The notes beneath the pieces are model-generated. The model worked only from the letters and a program-made list of their open reading frames with translations. It ran no database searches and was not told the DNA's origin. A stretch of 64,000 nucleotides of DNA from Suilimivivens sp009774465 (GTDB lineage: Bacteria > Bacillota > Clostridia > Lachnospirales > Lachnospiraceae). This document shows, piece by piece, positions 14,594 through 24,679 of this stretch (position 1 is its first letter; every line of letters starts with the position of its first letter). The position numbers and the translations under genes were made by a program. The stretch is taken from assembly GCA_947382645.1 (NCBI GenBank), contig CANDAE010000008.1, positions 1 through 64,000 of the forward strand, in the 5' to 3' direction.

Positions 14594-15751
14594 ATGAGTC
14601 AGAAAGATACGTTTGCATGTCCTGTTTATAAAAAATGTGGTGGATGTCAGATTTTACATATGGATTATCAGTCACAACTGAATTTTAAAAGGGGACAGGC
14701 AGCAAAGCTGCTGAAACCTTATGGAAAACTGGAAGAAATGATTGGTATGGAGCAGCCTGTCCATTACAGACATAAAGTACATGCTGTATTTGGAAGAGAC
14801 AGAAAAGGAAATATTATTTCAGGAGTATATAAAGAAGGAACCCATCAGATTGTGCCGGTAGAGGACTGTCTGTTGGAAAATGAAAAGGCAGATGCTGTTA
14901 TTCAGACCGTCAGGAAACTGTTAAAGTCTTTTAAAATAAAAACCTATGATGAAGATACAGGGTATGGACTGCTGCGTCATTTGCTTGTGCGTGTGGGATA
15001 TCATACAGGGCAGATCATGGTGGTGCTGGTATTAGGTTCTCCAATTATGCCCTCCAAAAATAATTTTGTGAAAGCACTGCGCAGGGAACACCCTGAAATC
15101 ACTACAGTGGTAGTAAATGTAAACGATAAAAGGACCAGTATGGTGCTTGGAGAAAAAGAGCAGGTGATTTATGGTCCGGGATATATCGAAGATAAGCTGT
15201 GCGGTCTGACTTTTAAGATTTCTCCCAAATCTTTTTATCAGGTGAATCCCTGCATGGCGCAGAAGCTATATGAAAAGGCAATAGAATATGCAGGAATTTC
15301 CGGCAGGGAAACAGTTTTAGATGCATATTGCGGAACTGGCACTATTGGCATGGTGGCGGCTTTAAAAGCAAAAAAAGTAATTGGAGTAGAACTTAACAGG
15401 GATGCTGTTCGGGATGCCATAACAGGAGCAAAGAAAAACGGGCTGTCGAATATCAGGTTTTATCAGGCAGATGCTGGAGATTTCATGGAGGAAATAGCTG
15501 AAAGTGGGGAGAGGGTGGATGTGGTTTTCATGGATCCCCCAAGAAGCGGCAGCAGCGAGAAATTTTTAACCTCATTAATCAAATTAAAGCCGGAAAAGAT
15601 TATATATATATCCTGTAATCCTGAAACTTTGGCGAGGGATTTACATCTTTTGTGCAAAAAAGGATATCAAATGAAAAAAGGAGCGGCAATTGATATGTTT
15701 CCATTTACAGATGATATTGAGGCTGTTTGTATGCTTTCAAAGAAACCTTGA
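14594..15751 (+). CDS. rlmD: 23S rRNA (uracil-C5)-methyltransferase, RlmD/RumA family
   Basis: 385 aa from the ATG at 14594 (GGGAGG upstream). It transfers a methyl group from SAM to C5 of a uridine in 23S rRNA. The N-terminus has a [4Fe-4S] cluster motif CPVYKKCGGC, then the substrate region, the SAM site VLDAYCGTGTIGMVAAL, the VFMDPPRSGSSEKFL motif and the catalytic YISCNPETLARDL with its nucleophilic Cys. The TRAM RNA-binding domain usually found before the Fe-S motif is absent, which is seen in some short Clostridia members. RlmD versus a dual-site RlmCD cannot be separated from sequence alone. Confidence 0.85.
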   Translation: MSQKDTFACPVYKKCGGCQILHMDYQSQLNFKRGQAAKLLKPYGKLEEMIGMEQPVHYRHKVHAVFGRDRKGNIISGVYKEGTHQIVPVEDCLLENEKADAVIQTVRKLLKSFKIKTYDEDTGYGLLRHLLVRVGYHTGQIMVVLVLGSPIMPSKNNFVKALRREHPEITTVVVNVNDKRTSMVLGEKEQVIYGPGYIEDKLCGLTFKISPKSFYQVNPCMAQKLYEKAIEYAGISGRETVLDAYCGTGTIGMVAALKAKKVIGVELNRDAVRDAITGAKKNGLSNIRFYQADAGDFMEEIAESGERVDVVFMDPPRSGSSEKFLTSLIKLKPEKIIYISCNPETLARDLHLLCKKGYQMKKGAAIDMFPFTDDIEAVCMLSKKP

Positions 15752-15903
15752 TTTGCAGCAATTCCAAAGACAGCCCTCTTCCCTCGACAGATACGCCAAA
15801 AATGAACAATAATTCACAAGCATGTCAATACAGAAATCCCCCCAATTTGGTATATGATATTAGTAGTTCAAGGTGTGTTAAATTGAATTGGAGGGAGCAA
15901 CAA

Positions 15904-18063
15904 ATGAAAAAGAAACTGGGGATAAACATTAGGAGTAAACTGGAAAAGGGAAGTGCGGCAGAAGGTAAAGACAACGATGCTAAGATGCGTAAGCAGCTTA
16001 AAAAGGATAAACCGGAAAGGAAAAGTAAGGGAGCGGGGGGAAGTATCAGAACAAAACTGTTATTAGGATTTCTGGTTCCCTGTATTTTGATCATTATATC
16101 GGGCACGTTATCTTATCAGCTTGCAGAACATGCGGTGATTCAAAGCTATCAGCAGTCTATGGAAAACACGATTCAAAAAACAGCAGAATACTATGATCTT
16201 TTAGTCAGCAACTTATCTATCAGAACCAATCAAATCGTGCTGGATAATTCTGTAAAAAGCTATTATCGCGGGGAATATGCGAAAGAACCTTTGCAGGAAG
16301 GCAAGGTATTTCAGACATTGAAAAAGCAGGTTTTAACCACTGCCTTATCAGACCAGTTTGTAAGCAGCATTTATCTTCTGGCAGATTATGGGGAAGGATT
16401 TAACTCTGACAGCATGTTAAAACCGGTTAATTATCAAACATATATAGAGACGGAAGAGGGGAGCCGGCAGATTGCAAATGGAGAAAAAGTAATTTTGAGC
16501 GGCCAGCATGAAGAACTGGATGCAATGACAGGAATGAGCAGCGACAGATATGCTTTTTCACTTGCCAGAAATATGGTAGATAAAAAGTCAAAGCCAATTG
16601 GTATGCTGATTATGGATATTGATATGGAGGCGATCAAAAAACCGTTAACCGATATGGCATTGGATGAAGGAAGTATTTGCGCATTAATTACCAGTGACGG
16701 AAGAGAAGTTTTATCCGTAGATGATTTAGGAGAGAGCGTCTTTGTTTCTCAGGAAAAACTAATGAATCTTTTTGGCTCTGATGAAACTTCATCTGTTTTT
16801 TACCAGAGGGATAATGGAAAATCTTACTTATATGTGTATCATAAAATGGTAAATTGCGATTTTGCAGTCTGCGCTAAGATTCCAAGGAATCAAATTTTAG
16901 CACAGGTAGATGATATCCGGTATATAACGATTCTTGTAGTGGCGGCCGCCCTGGCTTTATCATTGGGGCTGTGTGCATGGATATCAAACCGGATCATGAA
17001 ATCAGTGAGAAATGTTTCTTACGTACTTAGTCAGGTGGAAAATGGCAACTTTAACATAACGGTCAAAGAAGGAAAAGATACGGAGTTTAAGATTCTTACC
17101 CATCGGCTTCAGCGAATGATGGAGAAAATGCGGATTTTGATCAGTCAGACAGGAGAGGGAGCAGCAGAAGTTGCGGATGCAGGAAACCGCGTTGCCAAAA
17201 CAACGCAAAAGCTGGTGACTTTGTCGGAAGGTGTTACAGGCGGCATCACCCGGGTAAGCGATGGTGTGACAAGGCAGACAGAAGATGTTATGGAGTGCAG
17301 AACCACCATTCAGCAGCTTGCACAGCAGATAGAAGCGGTGGTGAAGAATGCGGAAATGGTAGAGGGGATTGCAAAGACCACGGGACAGACAGTAGGCGAC
17401 AGCATTACCAATATGGAAAATCTTTCCGGTAAGGCAGAAGAAACTGCAACCATGACAGAAAGCCTGATTGTACAGGTGAATGAACTTTCAGAAGAAACGA
17501 AAGCAATTAATAAAATAGCTGAAACCATCAATGACGTTGCTGACCAGACAGGGCTTTTGTCATTAAATGCCTCCATTGAAGCGGCACGTGTAGGCGAGAT
17601 GGGAAGAGGTTTTGCAGTGGTTGCCGAGGAGATCAGGCGTTTATCTGTACAGTCAGTAGAGGCAGTTAAGCAGATCAGGGCAACCGTGGAACAGATTGAC
17701 AAAAGGAAATTCCAGATTGCAGAAACTACCGGGCAGGCCTCTGACACGGTAAGAGCTCAGTCAGAGGCGATGAAGCTTACTGTTGGATCTTTCTGTCAGG
17801 TGCGTGACAGTGTTACGGAGCTTACAAAAGCAGTCAATGATATTACCAGCATTATGGAGCGTATGGGACGGGCTAAAGACCGTACTTTGGAAATGATTGA
17901 CAGTATGGCAAAGGTATCTGAGAATAACGAAGATGCAGCAGTAGGAATGCAGCAAAATACAGTGGAGCAGTCAGAACAGATATTGAGCCTGCAGGATGCG
18001 GTACAGATTCTTGGACGTGAATCTGACAAGCTGAAAGAGGCAATCAGTAAGTTTACGATATAA
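15904..18063 (+). CDS. Methyl-accepting chemotaxis protein
   Basis: 719 aa from the ATG at 15904, which has TTGGAGGG upstream; the frame to 15727 is not translated sensibly. A basic cytoplasmic N-terminus is followed by a first membrane helix (about 52-72), a large extracellular dCache/four-helix-type sensor region, a second helix (about 339-361), a HAMP-like linker and the signalling domain. The hairpin tip reads DQTGLLSLNASIEAARVGEM, GRGFAVVAEEIRRLSVQS. It would report an unknown ligand to CheA/CheW. No other chemotaxis gene is nearby. A terminator follows. Confidence 0.9.
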   Translation: MKKKLGINIRSKLEKGSAAEGKDNDAKMRKQLKKDKPERKSKGAGGSIRTKLLLGFLVPCILIIISGTLSYQLAEHAVIQSYQQSMENTIQKTAEYYDLLVSNLSIRTNQIVLDNSVKSYYRGEYAKEPLQEGKVFQTLKKQVLTTALSDQFVSSIYLLADYGEGFNSDSMLKPVNYQTYIETEEGSRQIANGEKVILSGQHEELDAMTGMSSDRYAFSLARNMVDKKSKPIGMLIMDIDMEAIKKPLTDMALDEGSICALITSDGREVLSVDDLGESVFVSQEKLMNLFGSDETSSVFYQRDNGKSYLYVYHKMVNCDFAVCAKIPRNQILAQVDDIRYITILVVAAALALSLGLCAWISNRIMKSVRNVSYVLSQVENGNFNITVKEGKDTEFKILTHRLQRMMEKMRILISQTGEGAAEVADAGNRVAKTTQKLVTLSEGVTGGITRVSDGVTRQTEDVMECRTTIQQLAQQIEAVVKNAEMVEGIAKTTGQTVGDSITNMENLSGKAEETATMTESLIVQVNELSEETKAINKIAETINDVADQTGLLSLNASIEAARVGEMGRGFAVVAEEIRRLSVQSVEAVKQIRATVEQIDKRKFQIAETTGQASDTVRAQSEAMKLTVGSFCQVRDSVTELTKAVNDITSIMERMGRAKDRTLEMIDSMAKVSENNEDAAVGMQQNTVEQSEQILSLQDAVQILGRESDKLKEAISKFTI

Positions 18064-18098
18064 CAGCGAAAGTCATATTTCGTGAAACCTCCTTATAT

Positions 18099-18136
18099 AA
18101 AAGGCGGGCTTTCTTAAAGAAGGCTCGTCTTTTTAT
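18099..18136 (+). terminator. Terminator after the chemotaxis receptor gene
   Basis: AAAGGCGGGCTTT pairs with AAGGCTCGTCTTT (with G-U pairs) around a short loop, followed by TTTTT: a typical intrinsic terminator. Confidence 0.7.
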
Positions 18137-18232
18137 AACCTCCTTGATTAAAATTTGTAAGTACCTGCAAGTTCATAGTAAAAACATCATAGTAAAAATG
18201 GGATTTGACCAAAAAGGAAAGGGTATACTATA

Positions 18233-19171
18233 ATGCAGGAAAAGGAGAATAAAGGCAGGATGAAGGCGATAAATTTAAGACAGTCATTTTGGGCGCATAT
18301 TTATTTAAATCTTGCAGCAGGCAGGCTTGCGCAGATTTTGTGGGAAATAAAAAAGCAGTTTGGAAGAATAAAAAAGGGCAGAAAAAAATCAGCTCGTGAA
18401 AAGGAACTGGTTTTATGGCTTCATAGACAGGAACTGGAAAAGGTAGAAATAAAAAGCCGGGAAGGGATAAAGCTTACAGGACGTTTTTTAAAGCATACGG
18501 ATGCAGAAAGAGTTGTACTTATGTTTCATGGCTGGCGCGGAAGGTGGGATCAGGATGGAGCAGCACTTGCAAAGGGGCTGTATGAGAAAAAGAGCAGTAT
18601 ATTATTGGTAAATCAGAGAGCGCATCAGACCAGTGGAGGAAAATATATCGGCTTTGGCGTGCTGGAACGCTATGACTGCTTAAAATGGCTGGAATATCTG
18701 GTACAGAACACAAACCCATCCTTACCAATTTATTTGTCAGGAATTTCTATGGGAGCGGCGACAGTGCTTATGACGTCCGGCCTGGAGCTTCCTGAAAGAG
18801 TTGCAGGAGTAATTGCAGATTGTGGATTTACCACGCCTTATGAGATGATACGGATTTTTGCAAAAAAATTTTTTAAGTCAAAAGAGATTGAAATGGCAGA
18901 TGCGGTAAACTGTCTTTGCAAAAAGAAAGCCGGTTATGACTTGAAGGAATACAGTACACTGGAGGCGATGAAAAGTTGTTCTGTACCTGTGTTTTTTGCA
19001 CATGGCACCAAAGATATGTTTGTACCCTATGAAATGACCGTGCAGAATTATGAGACCTGTGTCAGCAAAAAGAAGCTGCTTTCAGTAGAGGGCGCTGTTC
19101 ATACCGGGAGCTACCTTTCTGATCCACAAAAGTATATGGATGAGCTGGCGGAATTTTTCCAGTGGGATTAG
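18233..19171 (+). CDS. Alpha/beta hydrolase
   Basis: 312 aa (an ATG at 18260 with AAAGGAG further upstream is an alternative start). The alpha/beta hydrolase fold is clear: VVLMFHGWRGRWDQDG gives the oxyanion HG region, YLSGISMGAATVLM the nucleophile elbow with its Ser, CGFTTPYE and FFAHGTKDMFVPY the acid region, and VEGAVHTGSY the catalytic His. The basic N-terminus contains a short hydrophobic stretch that may anchor it at the membrane. Members close to B. subtilis YqkD act as esterases or peptidases on unknown substrates. Confidence 0.75.
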   Translation: MQEKENKGRMKAINLRQSFWAHIYLNLAAGRLAQILWEIKKQFGRIKKGRKKSAREKELVLWLHRQELEKVEIKSREGIKLTGRFLKHTDAERVVLMFHGWRGRWDQDGAALAKGLYEKKSSILLVNQRAHQTSGGKYIGFGVLERYDCLKWLEYLVQNTNPSLPIYLSGISMGAATVLMTSGLELPERVAGVIADCGFTTPYEMIRIFAKKFFKSKEIEMADAVNCLCKKKAGYDLKEYSTLEAMKSCSVPVFFAHGTKDMFVPYEMTVQNYETCVSKKKLLSVEGAVHTGSYLSDPQKYMDELAEFFQWD

Positions 19172-19280
19172 ATGCTGGGAGAGCCTTATGCCAGATGCAT
19201 ATAATGCCTGGAATGTGCAGGTTTTCTTTCCAGTAAAAGTATGATAAAATGTATGTTATTGAGCTTGCAGGGAGAGGGAT

Positions 19281-20555
19281 ATGAGTGCGGAATTAGTCAG
19301 TACAAAAGATATTTACAATATTGTCCGTAAAACAATGGGAGTTATGGACGCAAAGATTCAACTGCATGGTGAGATTACAGGTTATATTTTTTATAATATG
19401 ATGAAAGCGGAGGGATTGTATACGTCTGCCGAGCTGGCGGAGTATGTGCTGCTGGGAATGCTTCATGATGTGGGAATGTTTAAGACAGGCTATAAGGCAG
19501 GGCTTTCTCAGTGTGAGACTACAAATGTATGGGCTCATTCTATTTATGGATATTTATTTATGAAGTACCTGTCTCCGGTAGGTGATAAGGCTGAAATTAT
19601 TTTGTATCATCATCTGCCCTGTAAACTTCACCCACAGATCAACAGCAAGTATATGAAAATAACTCAGTATCTTACGCTGGCAGATAAAATGGATGTGTTT
19701 ATGCGCATGGAAGGTCATGGCATGGAACAGGATTATTTCCAGAAAAACTGTGATATCACTGTTTCTGCAAAGGCAGTGGAGATATTTCAGACTGCGCAGA
19801 ATAATTATAATTTTATGGATAAATTGAAATCTGATGAATACCAGAAGGAAATGGAGGATTTGTTTGAGACAGTCCATTTTTCAGAGAAGCAGAAACAGGG
19901 ATTTTTAGAAATGCTGGTGTATGCAATTGACTTTAGAAGCCAGCAGACGGTGATACATACCATGTCTACAAAGACATTTGCCCTTGAGCTTGGCAGACTG
20001 ATGCATGTTTCGGCAATGGATTTGCAGGTTCTTTACTATGGAGCGCTTTTACACGATATTGGGAAAATTGTTATTCCACTTTCTATTCTTGAGGCGCCCA
20101 GGAGGCTTACGGATGAAGAAATGAGAATTATGAAAGCTCATGTGGTGATTACGGATCAGATTTTAAGGGGGATTATGGATCCTAAAATTGTAAACGTGGC
20201 GGCGAGACATCACGAAAAGCTGGATGGAACAGGTTACCCCAATGGTTTGAGAGGGGAGGAATTGACAGAACTGGAGCGGATTGCGGCGGTAGCGGATATT
20301 TTAAGCGCTTTGTATGGAAAAAGGAGTTATAAGAATTCCTTTCCGCCAGAAAAGGTGAAAGAAATTTTACAGTCTGATGCTGATCAGGGAAAGATATGCA
20401 GTGAAGTGGTGCGGGCAGCAGTAGGGCATTATGATGAGATTACACAGAATTACGAAAGACAGCGAAATGAAACAATGGAGAGATACATGGACATTACCAA
20501 TCAATATGACAGTATTTACGCCAGATTTAAAGAATATGAAGGGGTGATACTTTAA
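19281..20555 (+). CDS. HD-GYP domain protein, putative c-di-GMP phosphodiesterase
   Basis: 424 aa. It has two HD-type domains. The first (about residues 30-160) has MLHDVGMF and looks like an HD fold with a degenerate second half. The second (about 215-380) is a full HD-GYP domain: LLHDIGKIVIP, HVVITDQIL, ARHHEKLDGTGYPNGL, and RIAAVADILSALYGKR. HD-GYP proteins usually hydrolyse cyclic di-GMP to GMP using a two- or three-metal centre. There is no membrane helix or receiver domain, so the signal sensed is unknown. The nth gene starts nine bases later. Confidence 0.8.
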   Translation: MSAELVSTKDIYNIVRKTMGVMDAKIQLHGEITGYIFYNMMKAEGLYTSAELAEYVLLGMLHDVGMFKTGYKAGLSQCETTNVWAHSIYGYLFMKYLSPVGDKAEIILYHHLPCKLHPQINSKYMKITQYLTLADKMDVFMRMEGHGMEQDYFQKNCDITVSAKAVEIFQTAQNNYNFMDKLKSDEYQKEMEDLFETVHFSEKQKQGFLEMLVYAIDFRSQQTVIHTMSTKTFALELGRLMHVSAMDLQVLYYGALLHDIGKIVIPLSILEAPRRLTDEEMRIMKAHVVITDQILRGIMDPKIVNVAARHHEKLDGTGYPNGLRGEELTELERIAAVADILSALYGKRSYKNSFPPEKVKEILQSDADQGKICSEVVRAAVGHYDEITQNYERQRNETMERYMDITNQYDSIYARFKEYEGVIL

Positions 20556-20563
20556 GGGGACAA

Positions 20564-21202
20564 ATGATGAAGAAAAAAGAACTGACATTGGAAATTATTG
20601 AGAGACTAAAGAAGGAATATCCGGATGCGGACTGTACCCTTGAGTACGATCAGGCATGGAAGCTGCTTGTCAGCGTCCGACTGGCGGCGCAGTGTACGGA
20701 TGCAAGAGTAAATGTAGTTGTGCCGAAACTTTATGAAAAATTTCCGGATGCACTAGCTTTGGCGGATGCGTCTGTGGAGGAAATAGAAGAAATTGTAAAG
20801 CCCTGCGGCCTGGGGCACAGCAAGGCAAGGGATATCAGTGCCTGTATGAAAATGCTGTGGGATGAATATGGCGGAAATGTTCCGGAGGATTTTAATGAGC
20901 TTTTAAAGCTTCCCGGTGTGGGGCGCAAAAGTGCCAATCTGATTATGGGGGACGTGTTTGGAAAGCCGGCAATCGTGACAGACACTCACTGCATCCGCCT
21001 GGTCAACCGGTTTGGACTGGTGGATGGGATGAAAGAGCCGAAGAAAGTAGAGATGGCGCTTTGGAAGCTGGTTCCACCCAAGGAAGGCAGCAGCTTCTGC
21101 CACCGGCTGGTATATCATGGGAGGGAAGTCTGCACTGCAAGAACGAAACCTTATTGCGATAAGTGCTGTCTTGCAGATATCTGCAAAAAGTGTGGAATTT
21201 AA
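20564..21202 (+). CDS. nth: Endonuclease III
   Basis: 212 aa, the usual length. It removes oxidised pyrimidines from DNA and cuts the abasic site. Helix-hairpin-helix LLKLPGVGRKSANLIMG supplies the catalytic Lys, VTDTHCIRLVNR the catalytic Asp, and the C-terminus binds [4Fe-4S] with Cys in CTARTKPYCDKCCLADIC (C-x7-C-x2-C-x5-C). It starts nine bases after the HD-GYP gene and is probably cotranscribed with it. The 11-bp repeat array that precedes the LRR gene begins immediately after its stop. Confidence 0.92.
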   Translation: MMKKKELTLEIIERLKKEYPDADCTLEYDQAWKLLVSVRLAAQCTDARVNVVVPKLYEKFPDALALADASVEEIEEIVKPCGLGHSKARDISACMKMLWDEYGGNVPEDFNELLKLPGVGRKSANLIMGDVFGKPAIVTDTHCIRLVNRFGLVDGMKEPKKVEMALWKLVPPKEGSSFCHRLVYHGREVCTARTKPYCDKCCLADICKKCGI

Positions 21203-21204
21203 AA

Positions 21205-21255
21205 TGATGCAAATTTGATGCAAAAATGATGAAGTTTTGATGCACGAATGGTGTA
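21205..21255 (+). promoter_or_regulatory. 11-bp-phased direct repeat array upstream of the LRR gene
   Basis: TGATGCA (21205), TGATGCA (21216), TGATGAA (21227), TGATGCA (21238) and TGGTGTA (21249) are spaced exactly 11 bases apart, one helical turn. Each is preceded by an A/T-rich tetramer. This is how OmpR/PhoP-class regulators bind. An identical array lies at 34664-34725. Confidence 0.7.
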
Positions 21256-21325
21256 GGATATTGTCAATATAAATTGGATTATGTACACGGAGAGCAACCG
21301 TTGCATTGTTTGTATGGAGGATATC

Positions 21326-24300
21326 GTGGAGAAGGTGTGGAAAACTGCTTTGCGTCAAATTATTATAATGGCTGCAATCAGCGGAGTGCTGATTGCAGCA
21401 AGTGTTTTGGCCTACAGGTCTGTCTATCCAAAAGAGCTGACGAGGTCAGAGGATGGGTATTATGAAATTTATACGGCATCGGATTATGACCGGTTTTGGA
21501 ATATGGTTGCTCAAAATCAGATTTATGAAAATGGAAGACTGATGAATGATATTTATTTAAATGATATTTCGGATTTTGCAGCATGGAAAACTGCGCCGCC
21601 TGCAAGGCAAAGCAGGGAAATCTCTTTTTTCTCCGGTGATTTTGACGGAGGCGGACATACCATCTATGGACTTTACAGTGAAAAAGGATTTGGAATAGTA
21701 AATAAAAATTTGGGCGTGATTCATGATCTATTTATAGAGGATTCTTTGATTACAGGAGGAAATTATATAGGAGGCATCTGCCGGACAAATGACAGGACAA
21801 TTAGGAATTGCCAGTTTGGGGGAATTTTAGTAAGTAATTTAATAACGACCAATCAGGATGCAAAGGTGGCAGGTATCTGCGCAGACAATACAGGAATCAT
21901 TGAAAGATGTGGATATACAGGAAGCATGGAAGCAAATGGTGACTGGCCCCCAAATGGGGTAATGGCTGGAATCTGCGCGGAAAACAGAGAGAAAATTTTT
22001 AACTGCTATAATCTTTCGCAGGATTGCTGTGGTGAAGAAGCAGGGTGTTTTTTTGCCATAGCAGACAGGGATGCAGAGGGGTGCTTTATTGGAGAAAACT
22101 TAAAGGTCAGTACCTATTATAACCGGCATACCATGTTGCTTGATAAAGCCCAGGCAGTTTATTTATCAGCCTTTTTAGACCGGGATTTATATGCGCTGTA
22201 TCAGGCGGAAAATAATCTTCCGGCATTTTTAAAACCGCCCGTGGAGGAAGTATTTGACCTGACTTACCTGGGGCTGTCTCCACATGAAAAAGAGGGATAC
22301 GGGGAAGATATTGGTACAAGAATAAGAAATGCCCTTACGAATAAGGAGATTTCCAATCTGATTTGGAAGATTCTGGAGGCTGACGGGGAGAATTGGGAGG
22401 ATATCAGCGTTCAGGTGGTTGATGAAGCAAAAGCGTGGTTTGCACTGCAGGTATCCCACGGACAGGATAGAATCAACCTGTCAGCGTATCTTCCGGATGG
22501 AGCAGCAGAGGAGTGTTATGATAACGTTTGGGCATATTGCAGTGAAATTCTGGGGGAACAGGACGCAGAGAGCTGGGAACATAATACATGGAAGCTGATT
22601 GACGAAGAAAATAACGATTCAGAAGAAATCTTTATTTTGTATGAGATCAGTGGGAAAAAGCAGGGGCTTTTTTATACGGAAGGAGAAGTACTTTATCAGG
22701 TGGAAAGCGTGCAGGCTGTCAGTGAGGCAGGAATGCAGTGGCTTGAGAAAGAGTTAAGTGGAGTAAAGTCGGATGAGGAGGATTACAGTGAATCAGATTT
22801 TGCACAGGAGATAGATGAAACATGGGCGGATATGCTTGAAACAGTGTTTGAAAATAAATCTGTTACAGATACTTTTACCTGGCAGGATCAGATTGTGAAG
22901 CAGGCAGTTTATCATGAAGCGCTGGCGGATGAGGACGGGGTGCCTTCCGTTGAAAAGATTATGAATATTAGATTTCTACAGATAGATAATGCAGATCAGG
23001 CAGCAGACTTTCAGGATTTGGCCATGCTGCCACAGCTTAAGACGCTTTATATTCTGGGAGGAGGAGTGACGGATATTTCTTTTGTAAAAAATCTTCCCGA
23101 ACTGGAGGACATATCTTTTTATGGAAACGAGATTCAGGATATTTCTCCGCTGACATTCTGTAAAAATCTTGAAGTGCTTTCTTTGGCATTTAATAAGGTG
23201 GAGGATATTACGCCTTTGGCGGAATTGACCGGTTTAAGAGAGCTGGGACTACAGGGAAATGTGATTAAGGACATTGAAGCGCTGCGTTTTCTTCCTGAGC
23301 TGGAGGGTGTAAATTTAAATGGAAATCAGATCACGGATTTGTCTCCGCTTTCAGGAAAAACAGGGCTTGTGGCATTAGGAGCGAGCTATAATCAAATAAA
23401 GGATGTCAGTCCCTTAAAAGGGATGAAACAGTTGTATAATCTGGCGCTGGATGGAAATCAGATATCGGATATCAGCGTTTTAAAGGAAATGACACAATTG
23501 GAATATTTGGGACTTGCTTATAATCAGATTGAAGACTTTGGGCCCATTCAGGGAATAGAAAAGCTGTTTTTCTTATCTGTAATGGGAAACCCCGGGCAGG
23601 ATATTGGGAATTTGATCTTTGTGCCAATGGTGAATATGGGAAGCGGCGGTATGCTTACAGAAGGAGAAATTGACAGGGCCCAGGAGTATCTGGATTTGTA
23701 TTACCCGGGGCAGGAGATAGAAGCAGAGGATATTGTATGGGGAGATTTAAATGGGGATGAAATAAAGGATCTGGCAGTTACCGGATTAAGCGAACAGGGC
23801 GAAGATATGTACTATCCGTGTAGAAAGGTTTATCCATTTTTGGGACAGAAAGATGGAAAGCTGCGGCCATTAGGTGAAATTGAAATTTTAGATCCTGAAA
23901 GCGGAGGAGTATACGGAGATCCTTATCAGGGGATGATTATTACGGACGAAAAACTGGTGATTCGGGTTTATGGCGGCAGCAACTGGCGTTGGGGAGATAC
24001 CAGGGGATATGAATATGAAGATGGACATATGGTGGAAAAGTGGAAGCTGGAGACTAATCATTGGCTTATGACGGAAGGGTTTGACTGGCGGGTATATGAT
24101 GAGGAAAGAAATCTGTACTGGTCCTATGCAATTGCCGGAGATATGGAAGGAAGGAAAAAGATTCTGCTTGTGGGACAGGGAAAGGAAGAGAGTCTTGATT
24201 CTGCGGAGGAAGAGCTTAATGAAAAGATGAAGGATTTTGAAGAAATGATTGGGCAGGAACTGCCACAAATAGAAAGTGACAGCCTTATGCCGCATATAGG

Positions 24301-24667
24301 AAGAGATGGTTACGATTATCAGGTTTATGATACACTGCTTTCTGTAAAGTATAATCCGGGGCAGGTGCTTAAAATGGCTTCTGAGAAATTTATGACAGAC
24401 AGTATAACGCTGCCTGTGCCATATGATTCTTCTGATGAGATTTTAGACAATTATGTAAAGCTGACCGGTTTAGAGGTACCAACAGAGTTTTATCTGGGAA
24501 GAAATAAGGGAGAGCCTAAATTATTAGTATATGTGGAATGTGTGCAGAATGATAAGGGGGATTATGTACATACACTTAGACTGAAAGAGATATGTGAAGG
24601 CTATTGGGTGAGAGAAAAAGAGATTTATTTTGATGAAGGTCAGGAAAAGTTTATTATTAATTTTTAG
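21326..24667 (+). CDS. Large membrane-anchored LRR protein, internalin-like
   Basis: About 1,113 aa from a GTG at 21326 with GGAGG five bases upstream; ATGs at 21281 and 21314 are in frame without a good site. A membrane helix near the N-terminus (IIIMAAISGVLIAASVLAY) anchors an extracellular protein. It has a GLUG-like beta-helix part (about residues 105-200), a central unknown acidic part, seven to eight SDS22/internalin-type leucine-rich repeats (about 568-758, for example LEYLGLAYNQIEDF), and a C-terminal region with a Ca-binding-like GDLNGDEIKDLAV. It probably binds a surface or host ligand. The 11-bp repeats upstream suggest control by the OmpR-type regulator at 31766. Confidence 0.75.
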   Translation: MEKVWKTALRQIIIMAAISGVLIAASVLAYRSVYPKELTRSEDGYYEIYTASDYDRFWNMVAQNQIYENGRLMNDIYLNDISDFAAWKTAPPARQSREISFFSGDFDGGGHTIYGLYSEKGFGIVNKNLGVIHDLFIEDSLITGGNYIGGICRTNDRTIRNCQFGGILVSNLITTNQDAKVAGICADNTGIIERCGYTGSMEANGDWPPNGVMAGICAENREKIFNCYNLSQDCCGEEAGCFFAIADRDAEGCFIGENLKVSTYYNRHTMLLDKAQAVYLSAFLDRDLYALYQAENNLPAFLKPPVEEVFDLTYLGLSPHEKEGYGEDIGTRIRNALTNKEISNLIWKILEADGENWEDISVQVVDEAKAWFALQVSHGQDRINLSAYLPDGAAEECYDNVWAYCSEILGEQDAESWEHNTWKLIDEENNDSEEIFILYEISGKKQGLFYTEGEVLYQVESVQAVSEAGMQWLEKELSGVKSDEEDYSESDFAQEIDETWADMLETVFENKSVTDTFTWQDQIVKQAVYHEALADEDGVPSVEKIMNIRFLQIDNADQAADFQDLAMLPQLKTLYILGGGVTDISFVKNLPELEDISFYGNEIQDISPLTFCKNLEVLSLAFNKVEDITPLAELTGLRELGLQGNVIKDIEALRFLPELEGVNLNGNQITDLSPLSGKTGLVALGASYNQIKDVSPLKGMKQLYNLALDGNQISDISVLKEMTQLEYLGLAYNQIEDFGPIQGIEKLFFLSVMGNPGQDIGNLIFVPMVNMGSGGMLTEGEIDRAQEYLDLYYPGQEIEAEDIVWGDLNGDEIKDLAVTGLSEQGEDMYYPCRKVYPFLGQKDGKLRPLGEIEILDPESGGVYGDPYQGMIITDEKLVIRVYGGSNWRWGDTRGYEYEDGHMVEKWKLETNHWLMTEGFDWRVYDEERNLYWSYAIAGDMEGRKKILLVGQGKEESLDSAEEELNEKMKDFEEMIGQELPQIESDSLMPHIGRDGYDYQVYDTLLSVKYNPGQVLKMASEKFMTDSITLPVPYDSSDEILDNYVKLTGLEVPTEFYLGRNKGEPKLLVYVECVQNDKGDYVHTLRLKEICEGYWVREKEIYFDEGQEKFIINF

Positions 24668-24679
24668 GAGCAGAGGATA

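Noticed and set aside
15727..15903. Longer start for the chemotaxis receptor
   Set aside because: It would overlap the methyltransferase end; the ATG at 15904 has a clear GGAGGG site and the basic N-terminus typical of the family.
21205..21255. Short regular repeats as a CRISPR array
   Set aside because: Repeats are 7-11 bases with 11-base period and no unique spacers; no cas gene is present.
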